Assembly (NCBI GenBank): GCA_002504905.1
Contig: DATY01000019.1
Coordinates: 31,859 to 95,858, forward strand
Source: Euryarchaeota archaeon UBA605
Lineage (GTDB): Archaea > Thermoplasmatota > Poseidoniia > Poseidoniales > Thalassarchaeaceae
Direction: 5' to 3'
DNA: 64,000 nucleotides
The position numbers were made by a program, and so were the translations under genes. The notes under the pieces are model-generated. The model was not told the DNA's origin. It was given only the letters and a program-made list of their open reading frames with translations, and ran no database searches. Positions 16,859 through 26,732 of this stretch are shown piece after piece (within the stretch, counting starts at the first letter, position 1; every line of letters starts with the position of its first letter).

Positions 16859-17893
16859 ATGAGCGAGTACCAGCGAAATGAAGATGAAGGTTCGGAAGAA
16901 TTTGTTGAATCTATGTTGACTTCTGCCCGTTCAGTGATACGTACTTGCCTACAAATGAGGTCTTTCGAAACCATATTAATAGTTACAGATCCTGAAAGTT
17001 CGGTTATCGGGAGAGCATTGTATGAAGCTTCAGCAGAAGTAACTGACAGAACTCTAATGATGATGATGCCAACGTCTCATAAAAAAGGGAGTGAACCCCC
17101 AGATTATGTTGCTGAATTGATGAGAAAACAAGATGTTGTTATTCTCGCCACTAAAAGTTCGATGACACACACTAAAGCTAGAATAAATGCATCAAGAACT
17201 GGTAGAACAAGAATTATTTCTATGCCAGGCATTAGTGAGTTAATGTTTTCAACTGGTGGAATGACTGCAGATTACAACGCTCTACAAAAAGAATTGTCAG
17301 GACTGACATCATTGTTTAGGAGAAAAAGAGATGTGAAAGTAACTTCTCCAGCAGGTACTGATATCACGTTCAGTATTGGGGCAAAGTGGAGAACAGATGA
17401 TAATGGAATTTGCAATAGGCCAGGACAAGTAATGAATTTACCGTCAGGAAGAGTTTTCGTATTTCCAAAAGAAGAAACAATGAACGGGAAAATAGTCATT
17501 GATGGTTCTTGGGAAGGAGCAATAGTTGATGAGCCAATTGTAATGGAAATTGAAAATGGAGTTGTTACTAATATATCTGAAAGCGGTTTCACTGAAGAAA
17601 TAAACTCAACTTTTGATGAATTAAGTAAATCTTTGAATAAGAACAAAGCAGCAATAGTAAAAACAGTTGCAGAGTTTGGATTTGGAATGAATGCGAGAGC
17701 TAAAGTAATCGGAAATTTACTTGAAGATCAAGTAGTTCGTGGGGCTGCACACTTCATTCTGGGCGACAATTCGGCATATGGTGGTAAAAACAACATAGGT
17801 TTGCAAATGAGAGGAGTGATTTTGAAGCCAACAATTGAATTAAAAGATGTAGATTTAGTAAAGGACGGAAAAATAATTGCTCGTAGGAGCTGA
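16859..17893 (+). CDS. M29 aminopeptidase-like (COG2309-type) protein, possibly without the second metal site
   Basis: 344 residues. The C-terminal half matches archaeal leucyl-aminopeptidase-like M29 proteins: NLPSGRVFVFPKEE, DGSWEGAIVDEPIVMEIENG, AEFGFGMNARAK, GNLLEDQVVRGAAHFILGDN, and a final GGKNN...GVILKPT. M29 enzymes use Glu, Glu, His and a late HxD pair as metal ligands. Glu (AEFG), His (HFILG) and Asp/Glu residues are here, but the late pair normally read as IHxDG is LQMRG (Gln316, Arg318). It may be a non-peptidase relative or a degenerate enzyme. The ATG follows AGGGGTGA. It is five bases from the next gene, thus probably an operon with thiamine pyrophosphokinase. Confidence 0.68.
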   Translation: MSEYQRNEDEGSEEFVESMLTSARSVIRTCLQMRSFETILIVTDPESSVIGRALYEASAEVTDRTLMMMMPTSHKKGSEPPDYVAELMRKQDVVILATKSSMTHTKARINASRTGRTRIISMPGISELMFSTGGMTADYNALQKELSGLTSLFRRKRDVKVTSPAGTDITFSIGAKWRTDDNGICNRPGQVMNLPSGRVFVFPKEETMNGKIVIDGSWEGAIVDEPIVMEIENGVVTNISESGFTEEINSTFDELSKSLNKNKAAIVKTVAEFGFGMNARAKVIGNLLEDQVVRGAAHFILGDNSAYGGKNNIGLQMRGVILKPTIELKDVDLVKDGKIIARRS

Positions 17894-17898
17894 TAACA

Positions 17899-18504
17899 AT
17901 GAGAGCTTTTCTTTGGTGTAATGGTGAAAAACCTGATAAAGAAATTATTTCTAATTTAGGAAATATTTCTCCACTGTTCGGAGTTGACGGTGGAGGAAAT
18001 AAGGCTAAGTCATTTGGATTTGATGTTAAAGAAATATTAGGAGACTTAGACTCTGTTGTAAATGATGATCAGGTAACTAAAACAACTCTTCTTGAAAATC
18101 AAAATCTTAGTGATTTAACCAAGGCTATCAATGAATTAGAAAAAAGAGGATTCTCAGAATTTGATATCTTAGGAGTTGATGGAGGAGATACAGGGCACAT
18201 ATTAGGAATATGGGGTTCTTTAGCTGAGATCTCTGAAAACCTAGTAATCAGACTCCATCATCAAAACTCTACGACTTATAGAATTACTACCGAATTAAGA
18301 AACTTCAAAATAGATGTTGATAAAGATAGATTATTTTCAATATTTGCCCTTACAAAATGTCAAAATGTATGTGTCAAAGGTGCTGAATGGGAGATTTTCA
18401 ATGAAGAGTTCGATTTATCGACTAAAGGCCTTCATAACAGAGGTTTGGGAAACACAATAACAATAAGTGTAGAAGGAATTCTAGTGCTAATTATTCAGAA
18501 CTAA
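17899..18504 (+). CDS. Thiamine pyrophosphokinase-like protein
   Basis: 201 residues with the ThiN/TPK layout: FGVDGGGNKAKSFGFDVKEILGDLDSV gives the diphosphate-binding Asp residues, LSDLTKAINELEKRG the DxTK motif, and a C-terminal SxxGLxN-like segment (HNRGLGNTITISV) the thiamine site. The usual GGRxDH signature is GGDTGH here, with the Arg lost. The reaction would be thiamine + ATP to thiamine diphosphate + AMP. It lies directly downstream of the M29-like gene (five-base gap). It could be another nucleotidyl transferase of the fold, for example an archaeal 6-hydroxymethylpterin pyrophosphokinase, whose fold is related. Confidence 0.7.
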   Translation: MRAFLWCNGEKPDKEIISNLGNISPLFGVDGGGNKAKSFGFDVKEILGDLDSVVNDDQVTKTTLLENQNLSDLTKAINELEKRGFSEFDILGVDGGDTGHILGIWGSLAEISENLVIRLHHQNSTTYRITTELRNFKIDVDKDRLFSIFALTKCQNVCVKGAEWEIFNEEFDLSTKGLHNRGLGNTITISVEGILVLIIQN

Positions 18505-19566
18505 TCATTCCTCTTCTGTATATGGAGTTGGGTTTTGAGAAAGTAACATTGCTATAGGCCTTGTACGAGGGTCACTCTCTAAAGCGATTTTCATAATTAC
18601 CGCAAGTGGGACACCGAGTACTGCGCCCATCAAACCCCAAGCCCATCCCCAAAATGCAACTAGTATCAATAACACTATTGGAGACATATCAAGTCTCTGA
18701 CCCGCTAATTGCGGCTCAACAAATGCACCCCAAGCCTGTTGATTAGCGATTAATAGAGCAATCATTAGTAGAGCCATGCCTGGCTCTAACAGAATCAATG
18801 CCAATATCCCAGGTGGAATCATAGAAATTAGAGCACCGATATAGGGTATGAAATCCAAAAAGAAAGTTATTGATGCCCAAAGAAACCACCCTGGTATATC
18901 TAGTTGATATAGGATTATTGCTGCAATTACAGCTTGTCCAAAAGCAACTGTTGCTCTAGTGATAACATAAGTATTGATTCCCTCACCCGAATTAGAAGCA
19001 ATTTTTTTGAAACGACTGACTTCATCAGGATAGGCGGCTTTAATTCGATTAGGGAGAGTTTCTGCCTCAAGAATAATGAATAAAAGAAAAATAAATACAG
19101 TGGCTGCACTGGCGGTGAATCCTGCTATTGATCCTACGAAATCTGTAGCAAAAGTTGTAATTACATCAATACTGACCAGTTCGGTTAAACCTGACGTATC
19201 TATCTCGTAACCAAATATTTTTTGATTTTCAAGACGCGACATTTTTTCCGTAAAAGCTTCAGTAATCCTATCTTGTGTGTCTACTTGGGTAAATTCAGTC
19301 AAATTCCAATAAAGAATTTGAGAAGCGAAGAATACAAGCAGCCCGATTATGCTTAGTAATCCTCCATAGGCCAATAAAGGGTGTCCGAATCTTTGCTCTA
19401 ACCAATTGGCTGGAGGTCTGATTAATAAGAAAAGTAAAGTTGCAATTACTAGTGGTTGAATTACCGCCTTAAGATGGATAATTGCCAATATAGATATTAA
19501 TAAAATTACAAGTATATCGGAAACTGTACTTACTGGAATTCCCTTGAATGCCTTAGTAGATGCCAT
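18505..19566 (-). CDS. AI-2E/PerM-family membrane transporter
   Basis: 353 residues with the usual layout of this family: two paired N-terminal helices (SDILVILLISILAIIHLKAVI, long LLFLLIRPPANWLEQR), a soluble stretch of about 80 residues, then five to six helices with the family signature around FLDFIPYIGALISMIPP and GAVLGVPLAVIMKI. Substrates in the family range from autoinducer-2 to Na+/H+ antiport, so no substrate is assigned. ATG 19566 is chosen because GGAGGG precedes it and this avoids overlap with the glycosyltransferase; an in-frame ATG exists at 19635. Downstream of the glycosyltransferase on the same strand, converging with TPK. Confidence 0.85.
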   Translation of the reverse strand: MASTKAFKGIPVSTVSDILVILLISILAIIHLKAVIQPLVIATLLFLLIRPPANWLEQRFGHPLLAYGGLLSIIGLLVFFASQILYWNLTEFTQVDTQDRITEAFTEKMSRLENQKIFGYEIDTSGLTELVSIDVITTFATDFVGSIAGFTASAATVFIFLLFIILEAETLPNRIKAAYPDEVSRFKKIASNSGEGINTYVITRATVAFGQAVIAAIILYQLDIPGWFLWASITFFLDFIPYIGALISMIPPGILALILLEPGMALLMIALLIANQQAWGAFVEPQLAGQRLDMSPIVLLILVAFWGWAWGLMGAVLGVPLAVIMKIALESDPRTRPIAMLLSQNPTPYTEEE

Positions 19567-19618
19567 GTGTGTCCCCAACCCTCCGAAGACTTCTAACTGA
19601 TGAAGGGTTTCCCGGTAA

Positions 19619-20830
19619 TTACACAATTCGTTCATAAATTTCTATGAATTGATCTGCATCGATCTCATAAGTAAAATTCTCAAGAACTCTTTTACGGCCA
19701 GCATCGCCTTTCTCCTTGAGTGATTTTTTGTCACTGATTTCTTTTAAGATTGTTTCAGACATTGAATTTATATTTCCCATTTCAAAAAGTGCACCTACTT
19801 CTGAATCTACCATCTCAGGCAATGGTCCATGATTAACAGTTACAACTGGTGTACCAGAAGACATTGATTCTAGTGGGATCAATCCCTGTCCCTCATAATA
19901 AGAGGGGTAGACAGTTAAATCGGCATTTCTGAATAATTCTGCTAACTCTTCAAATGACATACCAGATTCAATATATACTGAGGACGATATACCAAGATTT
20001 TTTGCTTGATTGAGAAGACGTTTTCTTAGATGGCCTCGACCGACAATTACTAATCTAGAGTTAGGAAAATTAGATTTAACCTGCGCAAATGCCTTCAACA
20101 ATGATCCATATCCTTTTCTAGCAGCTAAACGACCTACTGCAAGTAATAATATATCGTCTTCTGAGCATCCAAAACGACTTCTCAGATCTTTGTTGAAATT
20201 TACAATAGGAGTGAACATTTGAGTATCAACACCCCAATAAATTACTTCACAATCCCAATCTTTAGGAGGTGAATAGCGAGAAATGAAATCATTCTTAGTT
20301 GCTTCAGAATTTGCTACGCAAACATCTGAACCTAATAGTGCTTCATTTTCAAACCTAGCATATCTTCCAGACGTCAATAAAATTGCTAAATCGTTTGGGT
20401 TAGCCCATACGGCAGTTTCCTTCTGTTCTTTAGCGGTTAAGAGACCATCCTTTTCACCTAACCAAGAACCATGTAATGAAGATACTATTGGAGCCACATT
20501 TTTCTTACAATCAAGAAACTGTCTTCTACTCCATGAAATCATTGGGCAATGTAAATGAACAACATCTACTGGATTGGATTTATTTAATTTCTTTAGCGCT
20601 CGAAGAGCAGAACGGCCGTAGGATCTGGTAAATTCCATTGGTATCCTAAGCCATCCAACTGAAATAATTTCAACTCCAGAAACAGATGGTGAATTATTTC
20701 CTGCACCATTTCTTGTGATTATGGTAACACTATGGCCTCGTGAAGCTAATGCAGAAGAAAGATGGAAAACGGTTGACCCCATACCTCCCCAACGAGGTGG
20801 ATATTCAGCGGACAACATCGCGATGTGCAT
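19619..20830 (-). CDS. Glycosyltransferase family 4 protein
   Basis: GT-B fold, 403 residues. The N-terminal acceptor half starts HIAMLSAEYPPRWGGMGS, with the Gly-rich loop. The C-terminal donor half has LLAVGRLAARKGYGSLLKAF, VIVGRGHLRKRLL, and the EX7E region YYEGQGLIPLESMSSGTPVV. The enzyme transfers a sugar from a nucleotide donor; acceptor unknown, probably lipid or glycoprotein precursors. It pairs with the GT2 gene divergently transcribed 103 bases away. Preceding bases give no strong ribosome binding site. Confidence 0.9.
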   Translation of the reverse strand: MHIAMLSAEYPPRWGGMGSTVFHLSSALASRGHSVTIITRNGAGNNSPSVSGVEIISVGWLRIPMEFTRSYGRSALRALKKLNKSNPVDVVHLHCPMISWSRRQFLDCKKNVAPIVSSLHGSWLGEKDGLLTAKEQKETAVWANPNDLAILLTSGRYARFENEALLGSDVCVANSEATKNDFISRYSPPKDWDCEVIYWGVDTQMFTPIVNFNKDLRSRFGCSEDDILLLAVGRLAARKGYGSLLKAFAQVKSNFPNSRLVIVGRGHLRKRLLNQAKNLGISSSVYIESGMSFEELAELFRNADLTVYPSYYEGQGLIPLESMSSGTPVVTVNHGPLPEMVDSEVGALFEMGNINSMSETILKEISDKKSLKEKGDAGRKRVLENFTYEIDADQFIEIYERIV

Positions 20831-20933
20831 ACACTATCGTGCCTGCGTCGAGTTCACCTGTTTTCAAGAGATTGGATACAGGACAGATAACAGTTTGATT
20901 CAAATCATGTATTAGTGTCGCAGATATGAGAAT

Positions 20934-21665
20934 ATGTCAGATACACTACCCGTCCACGTTACAGTAGTAATACCTACAAGAAATGAAGAGGCTGCAATAG
21001 TTGATACTATTCGTTCAATACCTAAAGGAGATTGGTGTGAAAAAATTGACTTCTTAATAATAGATGGAAACTCAACTGATAGAACAAGAGAGTTAGCCGA
21101 AGAAGAGGGAGCAGATGTCTATTTAGAGCCTAGAAAAGGATATGGAAGAGCATATAAGACAGGTTTTGCAATGGCACCCGGAGAGATTATTGTAACAATG
21201 GATGCAGATTGCACATATCCAGGAGAAGAAGTACCTGCTCTTGTCAAAAAACTAATTGATGACGACTTACAGTGGATTACTTGCGATAGACTAAGACGAG
21301 CTGAAGAAGGTTCAATGCCAGGATTACATGGGTTTGGAAACTGGGTTCTATCAAAAACGGCTTCAATTCTATACTGGTATGGCATTCATGATTCTCAAAG
21401 TGGGATGTGGGTATTCAGAAAGTCGATCTTTGAAGATGATAGGGTTAGGCCAAAACATGATGGAATGCCACTATCTCAAGAATTTAAAATTAGAGCAAGG
21501 AGATACTTAGGTAAGAAGAAAACTGCTGAAGTCAGTGTTCCATATAGGCCACGTGTTGGAGAGGCTGAAATTAATACATGGGGCGATGGATTACTAAATC
21601 TAAGATTCTTATTTACACACAGATTAGGTTTGACTCAACAAAAAACACCTTGGGGACCTGAATAA
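20934..21665 (+). CDS. Glycosyltransferase family 2 (dolichyl-phosphate sugar synthase-like)
   Basis: GT-A fold, 243 residues. The N-terminus VTVVIPTRNEEAAIVDTI, then DGNSTDRTRELA and GYGRAYKTGFAMAPGEIIVTMDADCTYP carry the donor-binding Asp and the DAD metal motif. LSQEFKIRAR and PYRPRVGEAEINTWGDG resemble polyprenyl-phosphate mannosyl/glucosyl transferases. No C-terminal membrane helices are present. It may load dolichyl phosphate for protein N-glycosylation of the large surface proteins. Its stop abuts that of the convergent surface-protein gene. Confidence 0.88.
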   Translation: MSDTLPVHVTVVIPTRNEEAAIVDTIRSIPKGDWCEKIDFLIIDGNSTDRTRELAEEEGADVYLEPRKGYGRAYKTGFAMAPGEIIVTMDADCTYPGEEVPALVKKLIDDDLQWITCDRLRRAEEGSMPGLHGFGNWVLSKTASILYWYGIHDSQSGMWVFRKSIFEDDRVRPKHDGMPLSQEFKIRARRYLGKKKTAEVSVPYRPRVGEAEINTWGDGLLNLRFLFTHRLGLTQQKTPWGPE

Positions 21666-24600
21666 TTATTCATTGAATTCATCATCTAATTCTCTAGGAT
21701 CGAAAGTTGACCATGATTCTATCATCTCTAAATCCTTAGCTAATTCTTTACGGCGTTGAGCTGTGTAAAATATTCCTAAAATTATTGAGATAGTTAATAA
21801 TATCAATAATAGAGGAAGTCCCCCTGAAAATAACCAAGATACAAGATTATTATCTTCATCTGATTCAATTGGTAATAATTCGATTAAGACGGGGCTAACA
21901 ATCTCACCATCAATTGCCCAGACTTCTACTTTTGCTGTACCTCCATCATCAACTAGTAAAGCTGTCTGTAAGGACCAGATATTATCTCCGGCAATTAAAT
22001 CTCCTTCTGAACCATCATCTCTTAATTCAAACTCTCTGTCAATTTCCCCAGCTTTAAATTTAAAGAATAACATTTCAGTAGTTCCATCTAGATCATCTAA
22101 TTTAACTGTAACAAAAATAGGATTTACTTCATTAAAAACTAATGAATTTGGAGAAATTTTCAATTCTGATAAGACTGGAGAGCTGGCCCCTATAGTCAGA
22201 TTAATTGAGATTGAATCAGATGCTCCTCTAGAATCAGTGACAATTAGATTAATTCTCACAGGACCGGGGGGGAAATATACCGAAACTTGTTCCTTATCTC
22301 CAATTGATGTACCGTCACCAAGACTCCACTCATACAATATAATGTCATAATCATAATCGAAAGATGGAGATGCATTGAGAATAATTTCTCTACCAGGAGG
22401 GATATATTGGCCATCATTAAAATCTCTAATTCCGGCAACTGGAGAAGTTTCAAGAACATTTAGAACCTGTTCAAAAATAGAAATCTTACCAGTAGAATCG
22501 GTTAGAATAAATGTAAGTAAATGATTACCTGCTGGTATGTAATCATTATACCAATAATCAATTGTTTTATTCTCAAGAATTGGAGATTCTATCAAATCTG
22601 AAAAAATAGATACTATGAAATCATCTCCATCTGGATCGAAGGAGTCTCGGAAATCAAAAAGTACTGGTAAATTTGAATAGACATCAATATCATCTTCTGG
22701 TGAAGTCACAATAAGTACAGGAGCTGCTTCTTCAACAGTAACCGTAATTGAATATTCTGCATTTCCTCCGTCTCCATCATCTATAATTAATGAAATCTCA
22801 TGATTTCCTGCAGGCAGTCTTGCTTCAAATTTCCATTCAGAACCTATTGGTTCAGAAATTAAGTTACTCTGCCATAAAACACTAACTAAATCTTTGCTAG
22901 AATCGGAAAAATGGTTACAAATTAAGCCTGTACTATTGTCTAAGTCTGTACATGCAATATCCCAATCTCCCGAACCAGATGCATCAAATGGAATTAGATT
23001 TCCTGAATCTGTCAAATATTCATCATTAGGGAAGGAAATTAGTGCTACTGGAGGGGAGTTTTCCACCGAAATGATTGATTCTGAGGAGGTCCATCTACCA
23101 GCATGATTTGGAATATCGTCACTAGCGTACATGGTAATCAAATGGGTCCCCTTTGATAATGTCCCAGACCATTCAATTGAATCATCAGGAGTAAGGCCTG
23201 TGTGAATTAAACCATCAATATCACTCCAAAACTCGAATTTAATTTCATCACCTTCAGGATCAAATGTCGCAGTTCCATCTAAGCTAAGAATATCTTGTGA
23301 CTTCAAACCAGTCCTAACTATTTCAAAGGAAGCAGTAGGGAGTTCATTGAATAATTCTACATTGAATGTCCATGTAACTGGTGAATGAATACCATCAGTT
23401 GCATATACGGTTACAGAGAACTGATTTGGCGCAGAGGAGAAAGTTTTGTTAATCTGACCGGGACAGTCTGAAAGATATGTATCATTTTGTTCATAAGATG
23501 CCTTTATCCAACAACTTAATTCATCATTTTCTGGATCTGAGGTGCCCGTTAAATCAATATTTACGGAAGCTGTTTTTCCAAGATAAAGTGTACCCCAAGC
23601 AGAAATGTCAGGTGTTGTGTCTACAGTGAGTAAAGGAGGGCTATTTGTTAATTCAATAGTACGAGTTTCGAGTGCACAGTTATTAGAAGTATCACATACC
23701 TCCAGAGTTATCTGATGTATTCCATCGGAAATACATTGAATATTTCCATTAGCTATAATTACAGAATCATTAGAATTAATTGATTCACAAGATCCTGTAA
23801 TTTCACCATCAATACTGCTGGTCCATCTAAATGAAATTAATTCATTATCTAAATCCCATGAAGCGCTAGCATCAAAGATAACTTCTGAACCACTTGCAAA
23901 TACTTCATCATCAAAGGGTTGATTCCAGACGATAATAGGTGGCTGATTAGAAATTTCTAAGATACATGTCACAGAGATATCATTATTCAATTCAAATGAG
24001 TTGGAATCATTATGTATAGAATCATAGTCACATCCAGTATATACATTGTTCACATTAGACCAATTGTTAATTGGAGTCCATCTTTTACTAACAAATGGCC
24101 CCAAAACATCAATTCCTTCATATGGTAATGTGGTGGAATAATCTGATTCAAATTGATCAAAAGATAAATTTACAGATGAATATGGAATATGATTCAAGTA
24201 TTGATTTAATACATGTACCTCAACATTCCACATTATATCTAATATACTGTCATTTGATGTAAATTCAATATTTTCTATTTCATCACTAGTTATTGAAGAA
24301 GAAATCCATCTAAGATGACTAGTTGTTTCAAAATCAAATTGTACGCCATTACTTTCCCATGAAGAGAAACTCAAAGATGAAGGAGCTATGCTGTTGGAAA
24401 TATTCACCACGCTATTCTTAAGACTGGTTGGAGCATTTGATAAATCTAAATTAATACCCTCTAATTGTGTATGATCTACTAATTGCCAAGCGAATGTATC
24501 TCCAACCATACATTCTGGATCTTGGGAGATATAGGAATCATTAATGTAAGAAATTAAATCGCCTTTTGCCGACCAATAAAAACCACAACCTCCAGTAGAC

Positions 24601-26384
24601 AGATACAAAGAATTAATTTCTGCATCAACATTCTTTAATTTCATAGTAATCCAACTATCACCACCATCACAACTACCATCTGTAGGTGTAATATTACATG
24701 CCTGTTCAATCGTAATATTATTCAAAATTACTTTCCCATGATGAGAAACTCCTTGATTATCAATATCTAATGAGGGGAATTTTGTTGAATTCCGTATTGT
24801 TAGATCTATTAGTTGTAAATCAATACTATCTCTGACTGTAACGCCCCATTCATCATTGAAACTAGAACACATATAGCAAGAAACGTTCTTACCTCCACTT
24901 ACTACATCATTGGATTCCTCGAAATAGAATCCTGAACCTAAACTTGATGATAGGCTATTAATCCCATTTCCCGAAGTAACAATATATTCCAACTCAACAT
25001 TACTAGAATCTTTAACAGATATTCCATGACCAGTATTATTAAAACTTTGAACAGCGTTTACATCTGGATGAAATTCTCTGAAATCAACCCCGCTAGCGCC
25101 ATTATCAGAGATATTCCAGTTAGTCCCTTGGACCCCACCCTTCCATAGTAAAACACCCGACCCTGAAGAATTCCTAACAACTAAATTATTCAAAGTTGGA
25201 GGTCCTGAAGTTCCCCAATTTGATGAGCGCCAGAATAGTCCAGCTCTATCGTTAAAAGGTACTGAAAATCCATTTTCTCCATTGTCTAATAATGTTAGAT
25301 TATTCACAATCATAGATGAATCAATCATATATGCTCTAAATCCAACTACAGGATTATTCTCAATTAATGCACCTTCAATTCTTATTCCACTGGTATTTAC
25401 ATCTAGTGCTGCAATACCAAGTCCTGGAGTCTTTGCATCAACCCCTCCTGTACCTCTAATTACTAAATTAGTAAAAACTGCATTCATTGGAAGATTAGAA
25501 AATTGGCTATGATTATATTGTTCTACCATAACGCCGCGATACTGGCTATCTTCAACTACAACATTAGAGAATGTGGGTCTTGTATTCCATCCCTGTGTAA
25601 TGTGTCTAACATAAATTCCATTATCTGAACGCGAAATACTGGAATCAGTAATCAAAGGTAATGAGTCTTCAACCCAAATTCCTGCAGCTATTGACGTAGT
25701 AGCTCCACTAATATTACTGACATGAAGATTACTAATAATACCACCAGAATTACCCCAATAATTCAAACCACGAGTTACTAAATCATTGATAATTGCTCCA
25801 TTCACAATGGGACTTGATGATGCACCAACTGATAGACCGATACCTTTTCTCCAATTTGTATTTAGAGGAATATCTTGACCTCCTCCCTCAATTATTAAAT
25901 CATTAATTCTAGGAGATGCAGAATCGAAAATATCTATTGCAACTAAATCCGCATTTTCAACTCTTAAATTATTCAGTATGGGATTACTACCATAAATAGT
26001 AACTCCATATTCAGAATTTCTGATAGTTAGATTATCTATCTTTGATCCCAGACCATTACTAGACGAGTTGAAAATTAATCCATCATGATTACCCATAATA
26101 GAATTAAGAATCACTGGCGAGGATGAAGTACCTTGGACAGTCATTCTACCTGCAACTAGAATGTCTTTATCGTCTCCTAAATTGATCTGAGTACCCGCCT
26201 CTACAATCAATATTTCTCCACTTTCTACAGTGTAACCATCAACCAAATTTACCGTACCATTCCAAACAGTTGTTGATTTAGAAGATGCTAAAGTAATCAT
26301 TGGAGAGAAGAAAACAGAAGACAATAAGAGAATGGAGACCAGGAAAATTGCACGCCTAGAACCATGAGAATGGGGGGCAAGCAT
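21666..26384 (-). CDS. Giant surface protein: right-handed beta-helix, Ig/PKD-like repeats, C-terminal anchor
   Basis: 1572 residues. A signal peptide spans about 12-33. Residues about 40-650 show the short repeating pattern of parallel beta-helix coils (repeats such as SNPILNNLRVENADLVAI and SPRINDLIIEGGG). From about 800 to 1380 come several PKD/cadherin-like domains, each opening with PP(I/V) and containing DASASWDxDxE, FDPEGDEIKFEFW or DPDGDDF motifs. A membrane helix near 1520-1545 (LPLLLILLTISIILGIFY) is followed by a basic stretch and an acidic tail. Cys pairs suggest disulfides. It is probably a polysaccharide-binding or adhesion protein; no catalytic residues of lyases are identified. 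It stands alone, with its own promoter region upstream of 26384. Confidence 0.85.
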   Translation of the reverse strand: MLAPHSHGSRRAIFLVSILLLSSVFFSPMITLASSKSTTVWNGTVNLVDGYTVESGEILIVEAGTQINLGDDKDILVAGRMTVQGTSSSPVILNSIMGNHDGLIFNSSSNGLGSKIDNLTIRNSEYGVTIYGSNPILNNLRVENADLVAIDIFDSASPRINDLIIEGGGQDIPLNTNWRKGIGLSVGASSSPIVNGAIINDLVTRGLNYWGNSGGIISNLHVSNISGATTSIAAGIWVEDSLPLITDSSISRSDNGIYVRHITQGWNTRPTFSNVVVEDSQYRGVMVEQYNHSQFSNLPMNAVFTNLVIRGTGGVDAKTPGLGIAALDVNTSGIRIEGALIENNPVVGFRAYMIDSSMIVNNLTLLDNGENGFSVPFNDRAGLFWRSSNWGTSGPPTLNNLVVRNSSGSGVLLWKGGVQGTNWNISDNGASGVDFREFHPDVNAVQSFNNTGHGISVKDSSNVELEYIVTSGNGINSLSSSLGSGFYFEESNDVVSGGKNVSCYMCSSFNDEWGVTVRDSIDLQLIDLTIRNSTKFPSLDIDNQGVSHHGKVILNNITIEQACNITPTDGSCDGGDSWITMKLKNVDAEINSLYLSTGGCGFYWSAKGDLISYINDSYISQDPECMVGDTFAWQLVDHTQLEGINLDLSNAPTSLKNSVVNISNSIAPSSLSFSSWESNGVQFDFETTSHLRWISSSITSDEIENIEFTSNDSILDIMWNVEVHVLNQYLNHIPYSSVNLSFDQFESDYSTTLPYEGIDVLGPFVSKRWTPINNWSNVNNVYTGCDYDSIHNDSNSFELNNDISVTCILEISNQPPIIVWNQPFDDEVFASGSEVIFDASASWDLDNELISFRWTSSIDGEITGSCESINSNDSVIIANGNIQCISDGIHQITLEVCDTSNNCALETRTIELTNSPPLLTVDTTPDISAWGTLYLGKTASVNIDLTGTSDPENDELSCWIKASYEQNDTYLSDCPGQINKTFSSAPNQFSVTVYATDGIHSPVTWTFNVELFNELPTASFEIVRTGLKSQDILSLDGTATFDPEGDEIKFEFWSDIDGLIHTGLTPDDSIEWSGTLSKGTHLITMYASDDIPNHAGRWTSSESIISVENSPPVALISFPNDEYLTDSGNLIPFDASGSGDWDIACTDLDNSTGLICNHFSDSSKDLVSVLWQSNLISEPIGSEWKFEARLPAGNHEISLIIDDGDGGNAEYSITVTVEEAAPVLIVTSPEDDIDVYSNLPVLFDFRDSFDPDGDDFIVSIFSDLIESPILENKTIDYWYNDYIPAGNHLLTFILTDSTGKISIFEQVLNVLETSPVAGIRDFNDGQYIPPGREIILNASPSFDYDYDIILYEWSLGDGTSIGDKEQVSVYFPPGPVRINLIVTDSRGASDSISINLTIGASSPVLSELKISPNSLVFNEVNPIFVTVKLDDLDGTTEMLFFKFKAGEIDREFELRDDGSEGDLIAGDNIWSLQTALLVDDGGTAKVEVWAIDGEIVSPVLIELLPIESDEDNNLVSWLFSGGLPLLLILLTISIILGIFYTAQRRKELAKDLEMIESWSTFDPRELDDEFNE

Positions 26385-26483
26385 GGACTAACGGCAGTGC
26401 AACAACATATATCTGTGGTGGACAAATGGGTCTAAAGATAGGATATAGAAAACGAGTCATAATAAAGCGTAATACAGCGCATA

Positions 26484-26732
26484 ATGACGAGGATTAGGAT
26501 GAGTACTGCTTTTGTGTTGTTCAAATGTGAACCACAAAGAGAATTAGAAGTTTATCTTGCACTATTAGAAATTGACAGTGTAAGCGAGACTCATGTTGCT
26601 TATGGCGAATATGATCTTGTAGCAAGAATAGATTTTGATGACGAAAAAGAAATGGCAAACACTTTGATTGGCAATATGCGTTCAATTCCGGGTGTTCAAA
26701 AGACTGAAACCTTGATAGCAGTGGAGGCATGA
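26484..26732 (+). CDS. Stand-alone Lrp/AsnC ligand-binding (RAM) domain protein, first of a pair
   Basis: 82 residues forming only the alpha/beta RAM sandwich of Lrp/AsnC regulators, with no HTH. The pattern STAFVLFKCEP, then SVSETHVAYGEYDLVARID and MRSIPGVQKTETLIAVE follows the family: strand, helix, the GxYDlv effector-loop motif, and a last strand after GV..T.T. Such proteins bind amino acids and can dimerise with full Lrp proteins. Start uncertain: ATG 26484 or ATG 26499 (MSTAF). The stop overlaps the next start (ATGA). Confidence 0.82.
   Translation: MTRIRMSTAFVLFKCEPQRELEVYLALLEIDSVSETHVAYGEYDLVARIDFDDEKEMANTLIGNMRSIPGVQKTETLIAVEA

Noticed and set aside
16792..16974. 60-codon minus-strand frame over the start of the M29-like gene
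   Set aside because: It lies across a well-supported gene start and its RBS, with no promoter or family similarity.
17272..17646. 124-codon minus-strand frame inside the M29-like gene
   Set aside because: Sits over conserved motifs of the sense gene and has no independent support.
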